Below are positions 16,876 through 26,282 of a stretch of DNA of 64,000 nt, piece after piece (position 1 is the first letter of the stretch; each line of letters begins with the position of its first letter). The position numbers were made by a program, and so were the translations under genes. The notes beneath the pieces are model-generated. The model did no database searches and was not told the DNA's origin. It worked only from the letters and a program-made list of their open reading frames with translations. The stretch lies in NCBI RefSeq assembly GCF_002899945.2, contig NZ_PPEG02000008.1, positions 186,001 to 250,000 of the forward strand, read 5' to 3'. The DNA is from Chryseobacterium viscerum. GTDB lineage: Bacteria > Bacteroidota > Bacteroidia > Flavobacteriales > Weeksellaceae.

Positions 16876-17850
16876 TTATTTATACATATTCTCTATAAAC
16901 CTAAGAGCATTTTTATGACTGATCTTTTCTACCAGTTCGGATGAGAAGCGTTTTTCAATTTCTTTATTGATTGCATTGAACGCAGACGCGTCATCATATC
17001 CTTCAAAGAAAAAAGGATAGCGGGATTTATCAGGATGGTTTTTGCAAAAGAAAAAATCGGCACCATAAGCAATAGTATCTTCCGCTCCTAAATCAAGACC
17101 GTACTGAATATGTTCATATAACATTTCGGGATTTTTCTCATCAATACAGTTGCGGATAAAATTGAGCCCTATTAATCCTTTCCTTTTAATAACTTCTTTT
17201 GCCAGCTCATCAGGAAGGTTTCTTTTTTTGTCATGTACTTGTCTATAATTAGAATGACTTGCCAAAATAGGAATCTTGTAGTTTCTTTGATCTATATAAT
17301 TAAGAATTCCATAGGCAAGCTGATCACTGGTATGCGCCAGATCAATAGCGATATTCTTTTCTGAAATATAATCTAGAAGAACTTTTCCGTCATCTTTCAG
17401 TCCCACATCAGAATTGTTTCCTCCTCCAAAACGGTTTTCAGTATGATGGGTTATTCCCAGGTAAAGAACTCGCTGTGTTTTTTCAATGATATCTTCCAGG
17501 TTTTTAAAACCAGATTCCAGGGTATCACTTTCGCCACAAAAGCCGGATGCATTTTCAATAGAAGCAATAACCCCTACTTTATTTGTGTTCTCAGGATTCT
17601 TATAGTTTTCACCATCCAATAAGAAAAAACTTTCATTTTGCAGGAGATCTGAAAATATTTCACTCTGTTTTGCTCCATAAACAGTGCTATTGTCTCCTGT
17701 TGCCGAATATATGGCCATAACCTGAAGTTTTACATTTCCTTCTTTTAAATAAGGAAGTGAACAGCCAAGCTCTTTGTCATCAATTAATGAGCCCGGTTCT
17801 AATAAATAGCATAATAAATCGCAGTGCAAATCAACATTTATAGTATTCAT
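16876..17850 (-). CDS. Membrane dipeptidase (peptidase M19) family protein
   Basis: This 324-residue protein has the M19 layout: DLHCDLL (DxHxD metal site) at the N-terminus, IASIENASGF with the bridging Glu, LGITHHTENRFGGG, IAIDLAHTSDQ and ILASHSNYR with the metal-ligand His residues, and YGADFFF near the end. M19 enzymes cleave dipeptides, including D-amino-acid-containing ones, with a dinuclear zinc site. No signal peptide is visible, so it is probably cytosolic. It stands alone. Confidence 0.85.
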   Translation of the reverse strand: MNTINVDLHCDLLCYLLEPGSLIDDKELGCSLPYLKEGNVKLQVMAIYSATGDNSTVYGAKQSEIFSDLLQNESFFLLDGENYKNPENTNKVGVIASIENASGFCGESDTLESGFKNLEDIIEKTQRVLYLGITHHTENRFGGGNNSDVGLKDDGKVLLDYISEKNIAIDLAHTSDQLAYGILNYIDQRNYKIPILASHSNYRQVHDKKRNLPDELAKEVIKRKGLIGLNFIRNCIDEKNPEMLYEHIQYGLDLGAEDTIAYGADFFFCKNHPDKSRYPFFFEGYDDASAFNAINKEIEKRFSSELVEKISHKNALRFIENMYK

Positions 17851-18062
17851 ATTGAAGTGTAATTTGTTTGTTTTTAAAGCGTTTCAAAAAAGAAAATGAG
17901 TCATAATAGCAAGGAAATACAGATCAGAAAATTCTGAAGTATTTTTATGCGACAAGCTGAATCTGGAGTTCAATAAGACAAAAACACCCCTGTTTTTCTT
18001 TTTTAATATTAATTTCTCGTTCTAAATATATTGCTAATATAGTATATTATCTAAAAATTCCG

Positions 18063-18070
18063 TATTTTTG
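18063..18070 (+). promoter_or_regulatory. -7 promoter element TATTTTTG for thrS
   Basis: TATTTTTG matches TAnnTTTG, 25 bp before the thrS ATG. Confidence 0.55.
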
Positions 18071-18094
18071 CATCTTAAAATTTCTTAGTAAACA

Positions 18095-20014
18095 ATGATA
18101 AAAATTACACTTCCAGACAATAATGTCAAAGAATTCGAGGGAGCAGTGACTCCACTAGATGTGGCAAAATCTATAAGCGAGGGATTGGCTAGAAACACCA
18201 TTTCCGCAATTGTTAATGACAAACAAGTAGAAACGACCACACCTATAACCACGGATTCTACGGTACAGCTATTGACATGGAATGATGATCTTGGAAAGAA
18301 GGCTTTCTGGCACTCTTCTGCCCACCTTTTGGCGCAGGCAATCCTTGAATTTTATCCTAATGCTAAGTTGACGATCGGGCCAGCCATTGAAAGCGGATTC
18401 TACTATGATGTAGATTTCGGGGATGAAAACTTATCTGAAAAAGATTTTGAAAAGATTGAGAAAAAGATCTTAGAAAATGCGAAGAAAGGTTCTACCTTCT
18501 CCCTATATCCGGTTTCTAAAGATGAAGCTTTAAAAACATATGCAGACAACCCGTACAAAGTAGAATTGATCTCTAATCTTAATGATGGAGAAATCACTTT
18601 TGTAACGCACGATAATTTCACAGATTTATGTCGTGGTGGTCACATTCCAAATACAGGAATTGTAAAAGCGGTTAAAATTTTAAATGCAGCAGGAGCCTAT
18701 TGGAGAGGAAATGAAAAGAACCCACAATTGACAAGAGTATATGGTATTTCTTTCCCTAAACAGAAAGATCTTACTGAATATCTTGAAAGATTGGAAGAGG
18801 CAAAAAGAAGAGACCACAGAAAATTAGGTAAAGAACTTGGAATTTTTGCATTTTCTGAAAAAGTAGGTGCCGGTTTACCCCTATGGTTGCCAAAAGGTAC
18901 TGCTTTAAGAAGAAAACTGGAAAACTTCCTTTCAGAAGCTCAGAAAAAAGGAGGGTATGAATTTGTAATGTCTCCACATATTGGATCTAAAGAATTATAC
19001 GTAACTTCTGGTCACTGGGATAAATATGGAGCAGACAGCTTCCAACCGATCAAAACTCCGAACGAAGGTGAAGAATTTTTGCTGAAGCCAATGAACTGTC
19101 CTCACCACTGTGAAATTTACAAGACTTCACAATGGAGCTACAGAGACTTGCCAAAGAGATATGCAGAGTTCGGTACCGTATACAGATATGAGCAGAGTGG
19201 AGAGCTTCACGGTTTAACAAGAGTTCGTGGATTTACTCAGGATGATGCTCACCTTTTCTGTACTCCGGATCAGCTATCTGAAGAATTTGAAAAAGTAATT
19301 GACTTGACTCTTTATGTTTTCAAATCTCTAGGTTTTGAAGATTTTGTTACTCAGGTTTCATTAAGAGATCCTGAAAACAAAGAAAAATATATCGGTTCTG
19401 ATGAGAACTGGGAGAAAGCAGAAAGTGCCATCATCAATGCTGCTCAGAAGAAAGGTTTGAAAACTGTTATCGAATATGGTGAAGCAGCATTCTATGGTCC
19501 TAAACTTGACTTCATGGTGAAGGACGCTTTAGGAAGAAAATGGCAGCTGGGAACCATTCAGGTAGATTATAACCTACCGGAAAGGTTCGATCTTCATTAT
19601 ATCGGAAATGATAATGAAAAACACAGACCGGTAATGATCCACAGAGCACCTTTCGGTTCTATGGAGCGTTTCATCGCTATTTTGTTAGAAAACACGGCAG
19701 GTGATTTCCCATTATGGCTGAGCCCGGATCAGTTTATTATTCTACCGATCAGTGAAAAATATGTAGATTATTCGAAAAAAGTTTCAGAATTTTTGGAAAA
19801 TCACGATATTAGCGGTCAGATTGATGACAGAAACGAGAAGACAGGTAAAAAGATCCGTGATGCTGAATTGAAGAAGATTCCTTTCATGCTTGTAGTAGGG
19901 GAAAATGAAGAAAATGAAGGCACGATTTCTGTAAGAAGACGTGGAGAAGGAGATCTTGGAGTGATGAAACTAGAAGATTTTGTAGCTTACTTCAAAAAAG
20001 AGGCAGCAATATAA
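18095..20014 (+). CDS. thrS: Threonine-tRNA ligase
   Basis: This 639-residue class II synthetase is complete: N-terminal TGS domain (1-62), editing domain with HSSAHLLAQA (HxxxH) and TDLCRGGHIPNTG, catalytic core with motif 2 RYEQSGELHGLTRVRGFTQDD and the zinc ligands MNCPHH, motif 3 around HRAPFGSMERFIAILLE, and the C-terminal anticodon-binding domain. The length is normal. It precedes infC with a hairpin terminator between them (20030-20070). Confidence 0.98.
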   Translation: MIKITLPDNNVKEFEGAVTPLDVAKSISEGLARNTISAIVNDKQVETTTPITTDSTVQLLTWNDDLGKKAFWHSSAHLLAQAILEFYPNAKLTIGPAIESGFYYDVDFGDENLSEKDFEKIEKKILENAKKGSTFSLYPVSKDEALKTYADNPYKVELISNLNDGEITFVTHDNFTDLCRGGHIPNTGIVKAVKILNAAGAYWRGNEKNPQLTRVYGISFPKQKDLTEYLERLEEAKRRDHRKLGKELGIFAFSEKVGAGLPLWLPKGTALRRKLENFLSEAQKKGGYEFVMSPHIGSKELYVTSGHWDKYGADSFQPIKTPNEGEEFLLKPMNCPHHCEIYKTSQWSYRDLPKRYAEFGTVYRYEQSGELHGLTRVRGFTQDDAHLFCTPDQLSEEFEKVIDLTLYVFKSLGFEDFVTQVSLRDPENKEKYIGSDENWEKAESAIINAAQKKGLKTVIEYGEAAFYGPKLDFMVKDALGRKWQLGTIQVDYNLPERFDLHYIGNDNEKHRPVMIHRAPFGSMERFIAILLENTAGDFPLWLSPDQFIILPISEKYVDYSKKVSEFLENHDISGQIDDRNEKTGKKIRDAELKKIPFMLVVGENEENEGTISVRRRGEGDLGVMKLEDFVAYFKKEAAI

Positions 20015-20029
20015 ATTTAAAATTAAAAG

Positions 20030-20070
20030 ATTGAAGGATTCAAAAATAAATGGGATCTTTCAATTTTTAA
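20030..20070 (+). terminator. Hairpin between thrS and infC
   Basis: The stem ATTGAAGGAT (20030-20039) / ATCTTTCAAT (20055-20064), with one G-U pair, is followed by TTTTT. It may terminate or attenuate thrS transcripts, so infC may receive only read-through or an unseen promoter. Confidence 0.5.
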
Positions 20071-20119
20071 ATATTTAAATCAATTAAATTAAGTAATTAA
20101 CCAATAAAATTATAATACA

Positions 20120-20680
20120 ATAGCACAAAGATTTAACAACAGGGGCCCACAAAGACGTCCTGTACAGGAGGACTTACACTTGATCAACGATAAAATTCGT
20201 GTGAGAGAGCTTCGTTTGGTGGGCGATAACGTAGAGCCAGGAATTTATCCAATTGACAAAGCAAGACAGATTGCAGCGGATCAGGAGTTGGATTTAGTAG
20301 TAATTTCTGATAAAGCAGAACCTTTTATTGCAAGAATATTAGAATATAAAAAATTCTTGTATGAGCAAAAGAAAAAACAAAAGGAACTTAAAGCTAAGCA
20401 AGTAAAAGTGGTTGTAAAAGAGATCCGTTTCGGACCTCAGACTGATGATCACGATTATGAATTCAAGAAGAAGCATGCTGAAAAATTCCTTGAAGAAGGT
20501 TCAAAATTAAAAACCTACGTATTTTTTAAAGGACGTTCGATTATCTTTAAGGACCAGGGAGAAATTTTGCTTTTAAAACTTGCTCAGGAATTGGAGCATG
20601 TAGGTAAAGTAGATCAGCTTCCTAAGCTTGAAGGAAAAAGGATGATTATGATGATGAGTCCTAAAAAACCAGCAAAATAA
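20120..20680 (+). CDS. infC: Translation initiation factor IF-3, likely AUA start
   Basis: The product (186 residues from 20120) has the IF-3 N-terminal domain (LINDKIRVRELRLVGDN, EPGIYPIDKARQIA), the Lys-rich linker helix and the C-terminal domain (KEIRFGPQTDDHDYEFKKKHAEKFLEEG, RMIMMMSP). The frame upstream of the TTG at 20180 also reads as a typical IF-3 leader (AQRFNNRGPQRRPVQEDLH) with no ATG, GTG or TTG. The first plausible codon is ATA at 20120, five codons after an in-frame TAA. IF-3 rejects non-canonical starts, and E. coli infC uses AUU for autoregulation, so an AUA start would fit. A TTG start at 20180 giving 166 residues is the alternative. Confidence 0.95.
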   Translation: MAQRFNNRGPQRRPVQEDLHLINDKIRVRELRLVGDNVEPGIYPIDKARQIAADQELDLVVISDKAEPFIARILEYKKFLYEQKKKQKELKAKQVKVVVKEIRFGPQTDDHDYEFKKKHAEKFLEEGSKLKTYVFFKGRSIIFKDQGEILLLKLAQELEHVGKVDQLPKLEGKRMIMMMSPKKPAK

Positions 20681-20701
20681 TTAAATCATTATTTTACATA
20701 T

Positions 20702-20729
20702 AAACCTCAAAGCAATTTGAGGTTTTTTT
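20702..20729 (+). terminator. Terminator directly after infC
   Basis: A perfect 10-bp stem (AAACCTCAAA / TTTGAGGTTT) with a GCAA tetraloop and T-run ends the infC unit. rpmI and rplT, the usual next genes, lie about 13.7 kb away. Confidence 0.85.
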
Positions 20730-20827
20730 GTTGTACAATTTTCAGGAAAGTTATAGAAACCGTTGATTCAGACTACTCTACCGCCTGAACCAACGATCAT
20801 CTTCCCATAGAAATTTATAAAATTCTA

Positions 20828-21388
20828 TTATCCTTCAAAATCACCACAATCATGCTCTGTAAAAAGAGGCAAAGCTTTTTGGGTGGTGAAATAGGTGGAT
20901 ATTCTTTTGTTTTTCATTTCCAATTTCTGACCTTCTATAACAAGTTCGTAAACCGGAGATTTATCTATTTGAATTAAAGTATAAATTCTTTCCGGGGTTT
21001 TAAAAATAGTTTTATTTCCTTCTATAGAATATGAAAAATCAAAGATTTCAAAGATGTCCTTTTCATCACAAACATTCGTCCATCTTATTTTGTTCTTTAT
21101 GATGGATAGACTTGCTAAATCGCATGAATAACAGTTACCTGAGAACTCAATTCCATATTTCTCATACACATTTGTGCTTTTACTATTCAATACATCAATA
21201 GGAACTAACGATGTAAAATCACTTGGCACTTCTAATTTTGGTATGTCCTTCTTTTCCGGATCCGTTTTAGAAACCGGAGCTGTTTTTACATCTGGAGAAG
21301 CATTTTTTTCCACTTTTTTTTCTGTAACAGGTGAGCAGGAAGCTAGTAAAGCTATGACAACTGAAAAGCTGATTATTACGTTTTTCAT
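20828..21388 (-). CDS. Lipoprotein of unknown function
   Basis: The 186-residue protein has a lipobox (LLASC, Cys18) followed by a long Lys/Pro/Asp-rich linker and a beta-rich body with CYSCD and two further Cys (NVCDE, HDCGD). It is anchored in the envelope. No family was recognised. It opens the accessory block between infC and rpmI and is convergent with infC. Confidence 0.6.
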   Translation of the reverse strand: MKNVIISFSVVIALLASCSPVTEKKVEKNASPDVKTAPVSKTDPEKKDIPKLEVPSDFTSLVPIDVLNSKSTNVYEKYGIEFSGNCYSCDLASLSIIKNKIRWTNVCDEKDIFEIFDFSYSIEGNKTIFKTPERIYTLIQIDKSPVYELVIEGQKLEMKNKRISTYFTTQKALPLFTEHDCGDFEG

Positions 21389-21524
21389 TTTTATAAAAAT
21401 AATTTACAATACTTAGTGTATCGTTTTGTAAAATTGTTCAAATTCTATCGTTTGATATATCCCTGTTTTCAGCCATTTATTCCCCATTTTAGGCGGTTTT
21501 GTTGGCTGCTGGTCTGAATACTGA

Positions 21525-21532
21525 TACATTTG
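21525..21532 (+). promoter_or_regulatory. Promoter with TTTG and TACATTTG boxes
   Basis: TTTG at 21498-21501 and TACATTTG at 21525-21532 are 23 bp apart. The -7 box overlaps an in-frame ATG at 21530, which favours ATG 21548 as the real start of the next gene. Confidence 0.55.
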
Positions 21533-21547
21533 CCCAAAAATATAAAA

Positions 21548-22621
21548 ATGAAATTCTTAAATCAATTCTTTATATCATCTATGGTTGTTTTTGTGGGCTG
21601 TAACCAACAGAATAAAATGTCAGAAACCAACAAGACGGAAACTGAAATTAAGCAAAAAACAATAACCTTTGCTGATTTCAAAAAAATAAAAGGAGTAGAT
21701 AATGTACAGGATGTCCCCTTTCAGTTATTCACCAAGCTGGATTCTATACAGTTTTTTGTAAGTCCAAGCAAAGATGCGGCTCATCTGAAAATAGCTTATC
21801 ATAAACTTCATAATTATTATGGATTTGAAGAGTTTAAGGACTTCTACTCCATTCATTACAGCATTGATAATAATATTTCGAACAGCATTGAAGCTTTTGT
21901 TTTGAAATCAGAATTCAAGGCATCATTTGAATTGACTTTAAAAGGGGTGGATCTTTATGAGATCAGAAGCAGTACATTTAAAAAATCTGATGATTTTAAG
22001 AATAAATCTTTTAGCAAATACGGAACAATTGCTGAGATTTCAGAGCAGGAATTTAAAGCAAGCTTAAAAAACCGAATCGGTGAAGCATTGGTAAAAAATC
22101 CGAATGTACAGCTGCAAGATGGTAACTGGGTATACACTGACAATAGCAGAAAAGAGGTTATCACACAACATGAAAATATATCTACCGAAACCGGACCACT
22201 TGCTAATGAATATGTAGGACGATCACCTTTCTTAAATCTGGAGGTTTTCAAAGAAAATACTGATGAAACCGTAGATTCTTTCTATTCTTTTTACAATATA
22301 AAAAATGCACCCATGTTTGAATTGGGTACACAGGGTTATCCACAGATTCTACCCACTAAGAGCTGGGTCACTTACATCTCATCCAATAATGATGTGGGGA
22401 GTAATTTTGTGATCACCCAATATTTACCACAAACCAAAAGACAGGAGAACCTTTTGTATGCCAATTTCACCAACTTCAAAATAGCCGATGAAAAAAAGGC
22501 ATTCTGGACAGATAATGAGACCTTTTATGCAGAAGTTTATCCACTCAATTCTGCTTCGGCTAATGGTAAAAAACAGAAAACGGCTTTTATCAAAATTCAA
22601 CTGAAAGCTAATCTGTTTTAA
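21548..22621 (+). CDS. Lipoprotein of unknown function
   Basis: This is a 357-residue lipoprotein: MKFLNQFFISSMVVFVGC places the lipid-modified Cys at 18. The body is mixed alpha/beta with no motif I recognise. ATG 21548 was chosen over ATG 21530 because it gives a proper signal peptide and because a promoter box overlaps the earlier one. It is followed by another secreted-protein gene with its own promoter. Confidence 0.6.
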   Translation: MKFLNQFFISSMVVFVGCNQQNKMSETNKTETEIKQKTITFADFKKIKGVDNVQDVPFQLFTKLDSIQFFVSPSKDAAHLKIAYHKLHNYYGFEEFKDFYSIHYSIDNNISNSIEAFVLKSEFKASFELTLKGVDLYEIRSSTFKKSDDFKNKSFSKYGTIAEISEQEFKASLKNRIGEALVKNPNVQLQDGNWVYTDNSRKEVITQHENISTETGPLANEYVGRSPFLNLEVFKENTDETVDSFYSFYNIKNAPMFELGTQGYPQILPTKSWVTYISSNNDVGSNFVITQYLPQTKRQENLLYANFTNFKIADEKKAFWTDNETFYAEVYPLNSASANGKKQKTAFIKIQLKANLF

Positions 22622-22698
22622 GTAAGGATGCATTTTAATATCTATCAATAAGATAAAAACCCCTGAAACCAGCGAGTGTCTAAGGGAATAAAGTCTAA

Positions 22699-22706
22699 TA
22701 TCTTTG
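22699..22706 (+). promoter_or_regulatory. -7 promoter element TATCTTTG
   Basis: TATCTTTG lies 23 bp before the ATG at 22730. Confidence 0.55.
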
Positions 22707-22729
22707 CTGCAATTATTTAAAGAGATACA

Positions 22730-23296
22730 ATGAAAAAATTAAGTTTAACCCTTCTTTTTTGTTTACTAAGTCTTATGACTTTCGCACAATCCTTAAAAGT
22801 AGTTATAAAACAGGATGGAAAAGTGATTGAGCCCGTGAATGATGTTTATGAACTGAAAAAATCTACATTCCTGTTCGAAATTACCTCTACCAATCTGGAG
22901 GGATTTTTAGTGGGGGCCACTACGAATAAGGATATTTATGCCGGAGCCTTAGGTCTTTTGAATACGGAGGTTCCATGGTTTCAGAATACAGGTATGGCGG
23001 AGGAACTCTATAACAAGGACAAAGAAATGTTTCTGATGGATTCTGCGCCTTCCTATTGGTATTATACAGACGCGAGAGACCATAGATTCGATAAAAACCC
23101 TAAAGGCAACATCAAACAGTGGACAGCTACCCGTACTATTACAAGGTTTTATGATATCATGGTGGATCAGCCCATCAATTTAAAAGATTTTGATGGCAGC
23201 GTTTACCTATTAATGTATCAGCCTGAATATAACGACGAGTATGATTTAATAGGAAAGAAAAACCTATTCCAGGCTGCGTTGAAATTCAAAGATTAA
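22730..23296 (+). CDS. Secreted protein of unknown function
   Basis: The 188-residue protein has a signal peptide (cleavage after FAQ, residue 20) and an aromatic-rich body (DSAPSYWYYTDARDHRF, VYLLMYQPEYNDEYD). No domain was recognised. It is probably periplasmic or surface exposed. It ends at a bidirectional terminator facing the response regulator gene. Confidence 0.6.
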   Translation: MKKLSLTLLFCLLSLMTFAQSLKVVIKQDGKVIEPVNDVYELKKSTFLFEITSTNLEGFLVGATTNKDIYAGALGLLNTEVPWFQNTGMAEELYNKDKEMFLMDSAPSYWYYTDARDHRFDKNPKGNIKQWTATRTITRFYDIMVDQPINLKDFDGSVYLLMYQPEYNDEYDLIGKKNLFQAALKFKD

Positions 23297-23327
23297 TGAC
23301 TACACACCTAAATTATTTGATTATATA

Positions 23328-23366
23328 AAAAAAGGTCTGCTTCCGTAATGAAAGCAGGCCTTTTTT
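23328..23366. terminator. Bidirectional terminator between convergent genes
   Basis: AAAAAGGTCTGCTT pairs with AAGCAGGCCTTTTT across a short loop, with one G-U pair and T-runs on both strands. Confidence 0.8.
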
Positions 23367-23381
23367 GTGGAATGAATATTT

Positions 23382-24011
23382 TTACGCGATAATCAAGCCG
23401 TATTCTATCGCTAATTTTATCGCTGAGCTGAGATTGGATGTTTGAAATTTTTCAATAAGGTTTTTTCTGTGGCTCTCTACCGTATGCGGGCTGATAAAGA
23501 GCTTTTCTGCCATTTGATTGGTCGTAAGCCCTCTTGCTGCTTCCCCCAGAATTTCTTTTTCTCTTCTTGTCAATTTCGGGACCTGGCTTAATCCATCCAC
23601 CGATTTTTTCTCCAGAACAGACCTGGTTTGTGAGCATAAAAACCGATTCCCTTCATATACGGTAGTAATGCCTTCCAGAATTTCAGAAACTGAAGCATTT
23701 TTTTGAATGTATCCCAAAGCACCTTCAGCCAAAGAACTATTGATTACAGGCAGTTCATTGTGAACGCTAAGGATAATAATCTGGAGATTTCCGTATTTTT
23801 TCTTTAAAGGTTTTATGAGTTCAATGCTGTTGGTATCTACCAGATTGATGTCCAGCAACAAAATATCAATGGTTTGCTTTGCAAGGCCTGCATTCATTTC
23901 TGAAACGTTTCTGAAACAATCTACGACATCTATAGTGCTGCTGTTTCCTAAAATATTCTTCAATCCTTCTAAGAGAAGTGGATGATCGTCTGTTATGGCT
24001 ACTTTTATCAT
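23382..24011 (-). CDS. NarL/LuxR-type response regulator
   Basis: The 209-residue protein has a receiver domain (acidic pair Asp8-Asp9, phospho-acceptor Asp54 in DILLLDINL, conserved Lys in GYIQKNAS) and a LuxR-type HTH (LTRREKEILGEAARGLTTNQMAEKLFISPHTVESHRKNLIEKF region, from about residue 147). It starts 2 bp after the stop of the kinase gene, so the pair is translationally linked. Targets are unknown; neighbouring lipoproteins are candidates. Confidence 0.95.
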   Translation of the reverse strand: MIKVAITDDHPLLLEGLKNILGNSSTIDVVDCFRNVSEMNAGLAKQTIDILLLDINLVDTNSIELIKPLKKKYGNLQIIILSVHNELPVINSSLAEGALGYIQKNASVSEILEGITTVYEGNRFLCSQTRSVLEKKSVDGLSQVPKLTRREKEILGEAARGLTTNQMAEKLFISPHTVESHRKNLIEKFQTSNLSSAIKLAIEYGLIIA

Positions 24012-24013
24012 GT

Positions 24014-26221
24014 TTAATGAATAGGAATTTGAAGTTCTATACTGGTTCCAATATTCAGTTCGGAGGTGATATTCATCGTTCCTTTTAAAAACTGGACTCT
24101 GAGTTCTATATTGTGAAAACCGGCTGTTTTTTTCTCGTCTAAGCTTGCAGGGTCAAAACCTTTTCCATTGTCTTCTACGGTAAGGTTTAATGCATTTTCT
24201 TCCTCACTGATCTGAATAATAATTTCGGAAGTATTGGCATGTTTTATGGCGTTGTTGACCAATTCCTGGATAATTCTGTAAATGATCAGTTGCTTTTCCT
24301 GTGATATGGAATTGCTGTAATTGATAAATTCTGTGTGAATTTCTAATGCATTATTGGATATACGCAGGGCAAACTCCTGAATAGCGATTTCAAGACCGTA
24401 TTTCAGTAGTAAATCGGGCATTAAATTGTGCGCTACACGTCTTAACTCCTCCACCGCACCATCAATCTGGTCAATTGATTTAGAAATCCCTTCTTCTATA
24501 TTCCCGGACTGATGAGGGTTCAAATAAGACAACTGATGTTTGGTTCCCGAAAGCAGACCTCCCAATCCGTCATGGAGATCACGGGCCAGACGGCCACGCT
24601 CCTGCTCCTGTCCTTCGAGTAATGCTGTAAGCGTAGATATTTTTGAGTTTTGTTTCTCTTTTTCCATGGCTAAAGTATGCAGCTCGTCTCTCCGCTTGAT
24701 GGACTTCGCACGCTGTTTATAGGCATAAAGTAGTAAGAGGATCAAAACAATGAAGAATATAATAAAGAAAATATAGTAAGTATTGATCTTTTCTTTGAAC
24801 GCCAGCAGCTTTTTGTAGGTGTTGATATCGTTGTTCTTCTGCTGGGTTTCTAATTTTGCCAAGTGAAGCTGCTGCTCTTTTTTCTCCGATTCAAGTTCTG
24901 AGAATTTCAGTCGTTCACGTTGGTTTTCTTCTACCAGTTTTAAGTTGTTGTACACCTGTTCCCGCTGTGCCCGCAGGATGTTGATCAACTTAATTTCCTG
25001 TGCTTTTTTATCACTTTCCAGTTGCAGTTTTATATATTTCTGCTCTTGTCGTTCTTTATCAAACTGAGATTCCAATCTTTTGGTAATATCCAGTTTTTCC
25101 TGATCGTAAACGCTTTTATATTTGTCAACATAACTTTTATAATACGTAAGTGCTTCTTTATAATTGCCCTGCTCTTCGCTTATTCTGGATAAAGATTCAA
25201 GAATAGACAATTCTATATTATGATCTCTGACAGGGCTTTTCCCAATTTCCATAGAAGCTTTTAGAAAATAAGATTTAGCTAAGTCATAATTTTTATCCTG
25301 TAGGGCCAGTTCTGCCAGAATCCCAAATGAAGAAGCGATATGAATGGGATCTCCTATTTCCAGACTCACGCTGTTGGCTAACCTGGCATATTGCATGGCC
25401 TTCTCTCTATTAAAACCAGTATACAGATTGGCTAAATTGATCGCAGCATAGGAAAGACTGCTTCTGTTGAGCATAGCCTCTTTATTTTTGTTGAAAGTCG
25501 TGATAGCCTGCAGATAATACTGCTCTGTTTTATTTCTAAACTCTGTATTCGATGAATTTTGGGTGTATTTCTGTTCGTATACGTAGCCCATTCTCATATA
25601 GGCATCGAAGATAAGATTAGGATCATTTTGTTTGGATGCCAACAGGAGAAATTGTTTGCTGTATTTCTCTTCCAGTTGGTATTCATTGAGGTTGGAATAA
25701 ATAGCAGACAACTCTTTGGCTGTATTGCCAAATCTTCCGTACAGCGTGGAAGTGGTTGGCGAATTTTCGTAATATTCGATCGCTTTTAGATAAGCAGCAA
25801 CGGCATCAGTCGTTTTATTATTGCGTACCAAAATCCAGCCTTTGGCATATTGCAGATAGCCTTTGGCTTCGTTGCTGTTCGTTTTTAAGCTATACCCTTT
25901 TGCCATGTCCAGGCTTTTTAAAGACTCTGCTCCTTTATTATCAAGCCGATAATTCATGGCTTGTACGGCGTACAAAATAGTGGCGTATTTCCCATCAGTC
26001 TGTTTTGTGGCGATGGAGATATTGGTTTCTAAAACCTGATAAGATTTAGACTTAAGGTTATGAAAAAATAAGGCTGTAGCGTATTTGGGAGCCAGATTCA
26101 GCTGCTCTGTTGTATTGTTTGAAGCATGGTTATATTCCTTTTCTAATTTGCTTAAAACATCTTGTGCCTGAACAAAAAACGGACAAAAAAGTACAATAAA
26201 TATAAACAATAACCTGTGCAT
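24014..26221 (-). CDS. TPR-containing sensor histidine kinase (HisKA_3 type)
   Basis: This 735-residue sensor has a signal peptide (MHRLLFIFIVLFCPFFVQAQ), a long periplasmic TPR solenoid, a coiled coil, one transmembrane helix (YYIFFIIFFIVLILLLLYAY), a cytoplasmic coiled coil, the HisKA_3 phosphoacceptor RDLHDGLGGLLSG, and an HATPase_c domain with NNAIKHA (N box) and VEDNGKGFD (G1). An in-frame start further upstream at 26452 is rejected: it would overlap the preceding gene by about 170 bp and hide the signal peptide. Partner: the response regulator directly downstream. The signal is unknown. Confidence 0.93.
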   Translation of the reverse strand: MHRLLFIFIVLFCPFFVQAQDVLSKLEKEYNHASNNTTEQLNLAPKYATALFFHNLKSKSYQVLETNISIATKQTDGKYATILYAVQAMNYRLDNKGAESLKSLDMAKGYSLKTNSNEAKGYLQYAKGWILVRNNKTTDAVAAYLKAIEYYENSPTTSTLYGRFGNTAKELSAIYSNLNEYQLEEKYSKQFLLLASKQNDPNLIFDAYMRMGYVYEQKYTQNSSNTEFRNKTEQYYLQAITTFNKNKEAMLNRSSLSYAAINLANLYTGFNREKAMQYARLANSVSLEIGDPIHIASSFGILAELALQDKNYDLAKSYFLKASMEIGKSPVRDHNIELSILESLSRISEEQGNYKEALTYYKSYVDKYKSVYDQEKLDITKRLESQFDKERQEQKYIKLQLESDKKAQEIKLINILRAQREQVYNNLKLVEENQRERLKFSELESEKKEQQLHLAKLETQQKNNDINTYKKLLAFKEKINTYYIFFIIFFIVLILLLLYAYKQRAKSIKRRDELHTLAMEKEKQNSKISTLTALLEGQEQERGRLARDLHDGLGGLLSGTKHQLSYLNPHQSGNIEEGISKSIDQIDGAVEELRRVAHNLMPDLLLKYGLEIAIQEFALRISNNALEIHTEFINYSNSISQEKQLIIYRIIQELVNNAIKHANTSEIIIQISEEENALNLTVEDNGKGFDPASLDEKKTAGFHNIELRVQFLKGTMNITSELNIGTSIELQIPIH

Positions 26222-26282
26222 CAAACCCTTATCTTTATTAAGTTGTATTGTAGTAAAGAATGTAAATATAAGTAAATACCTG

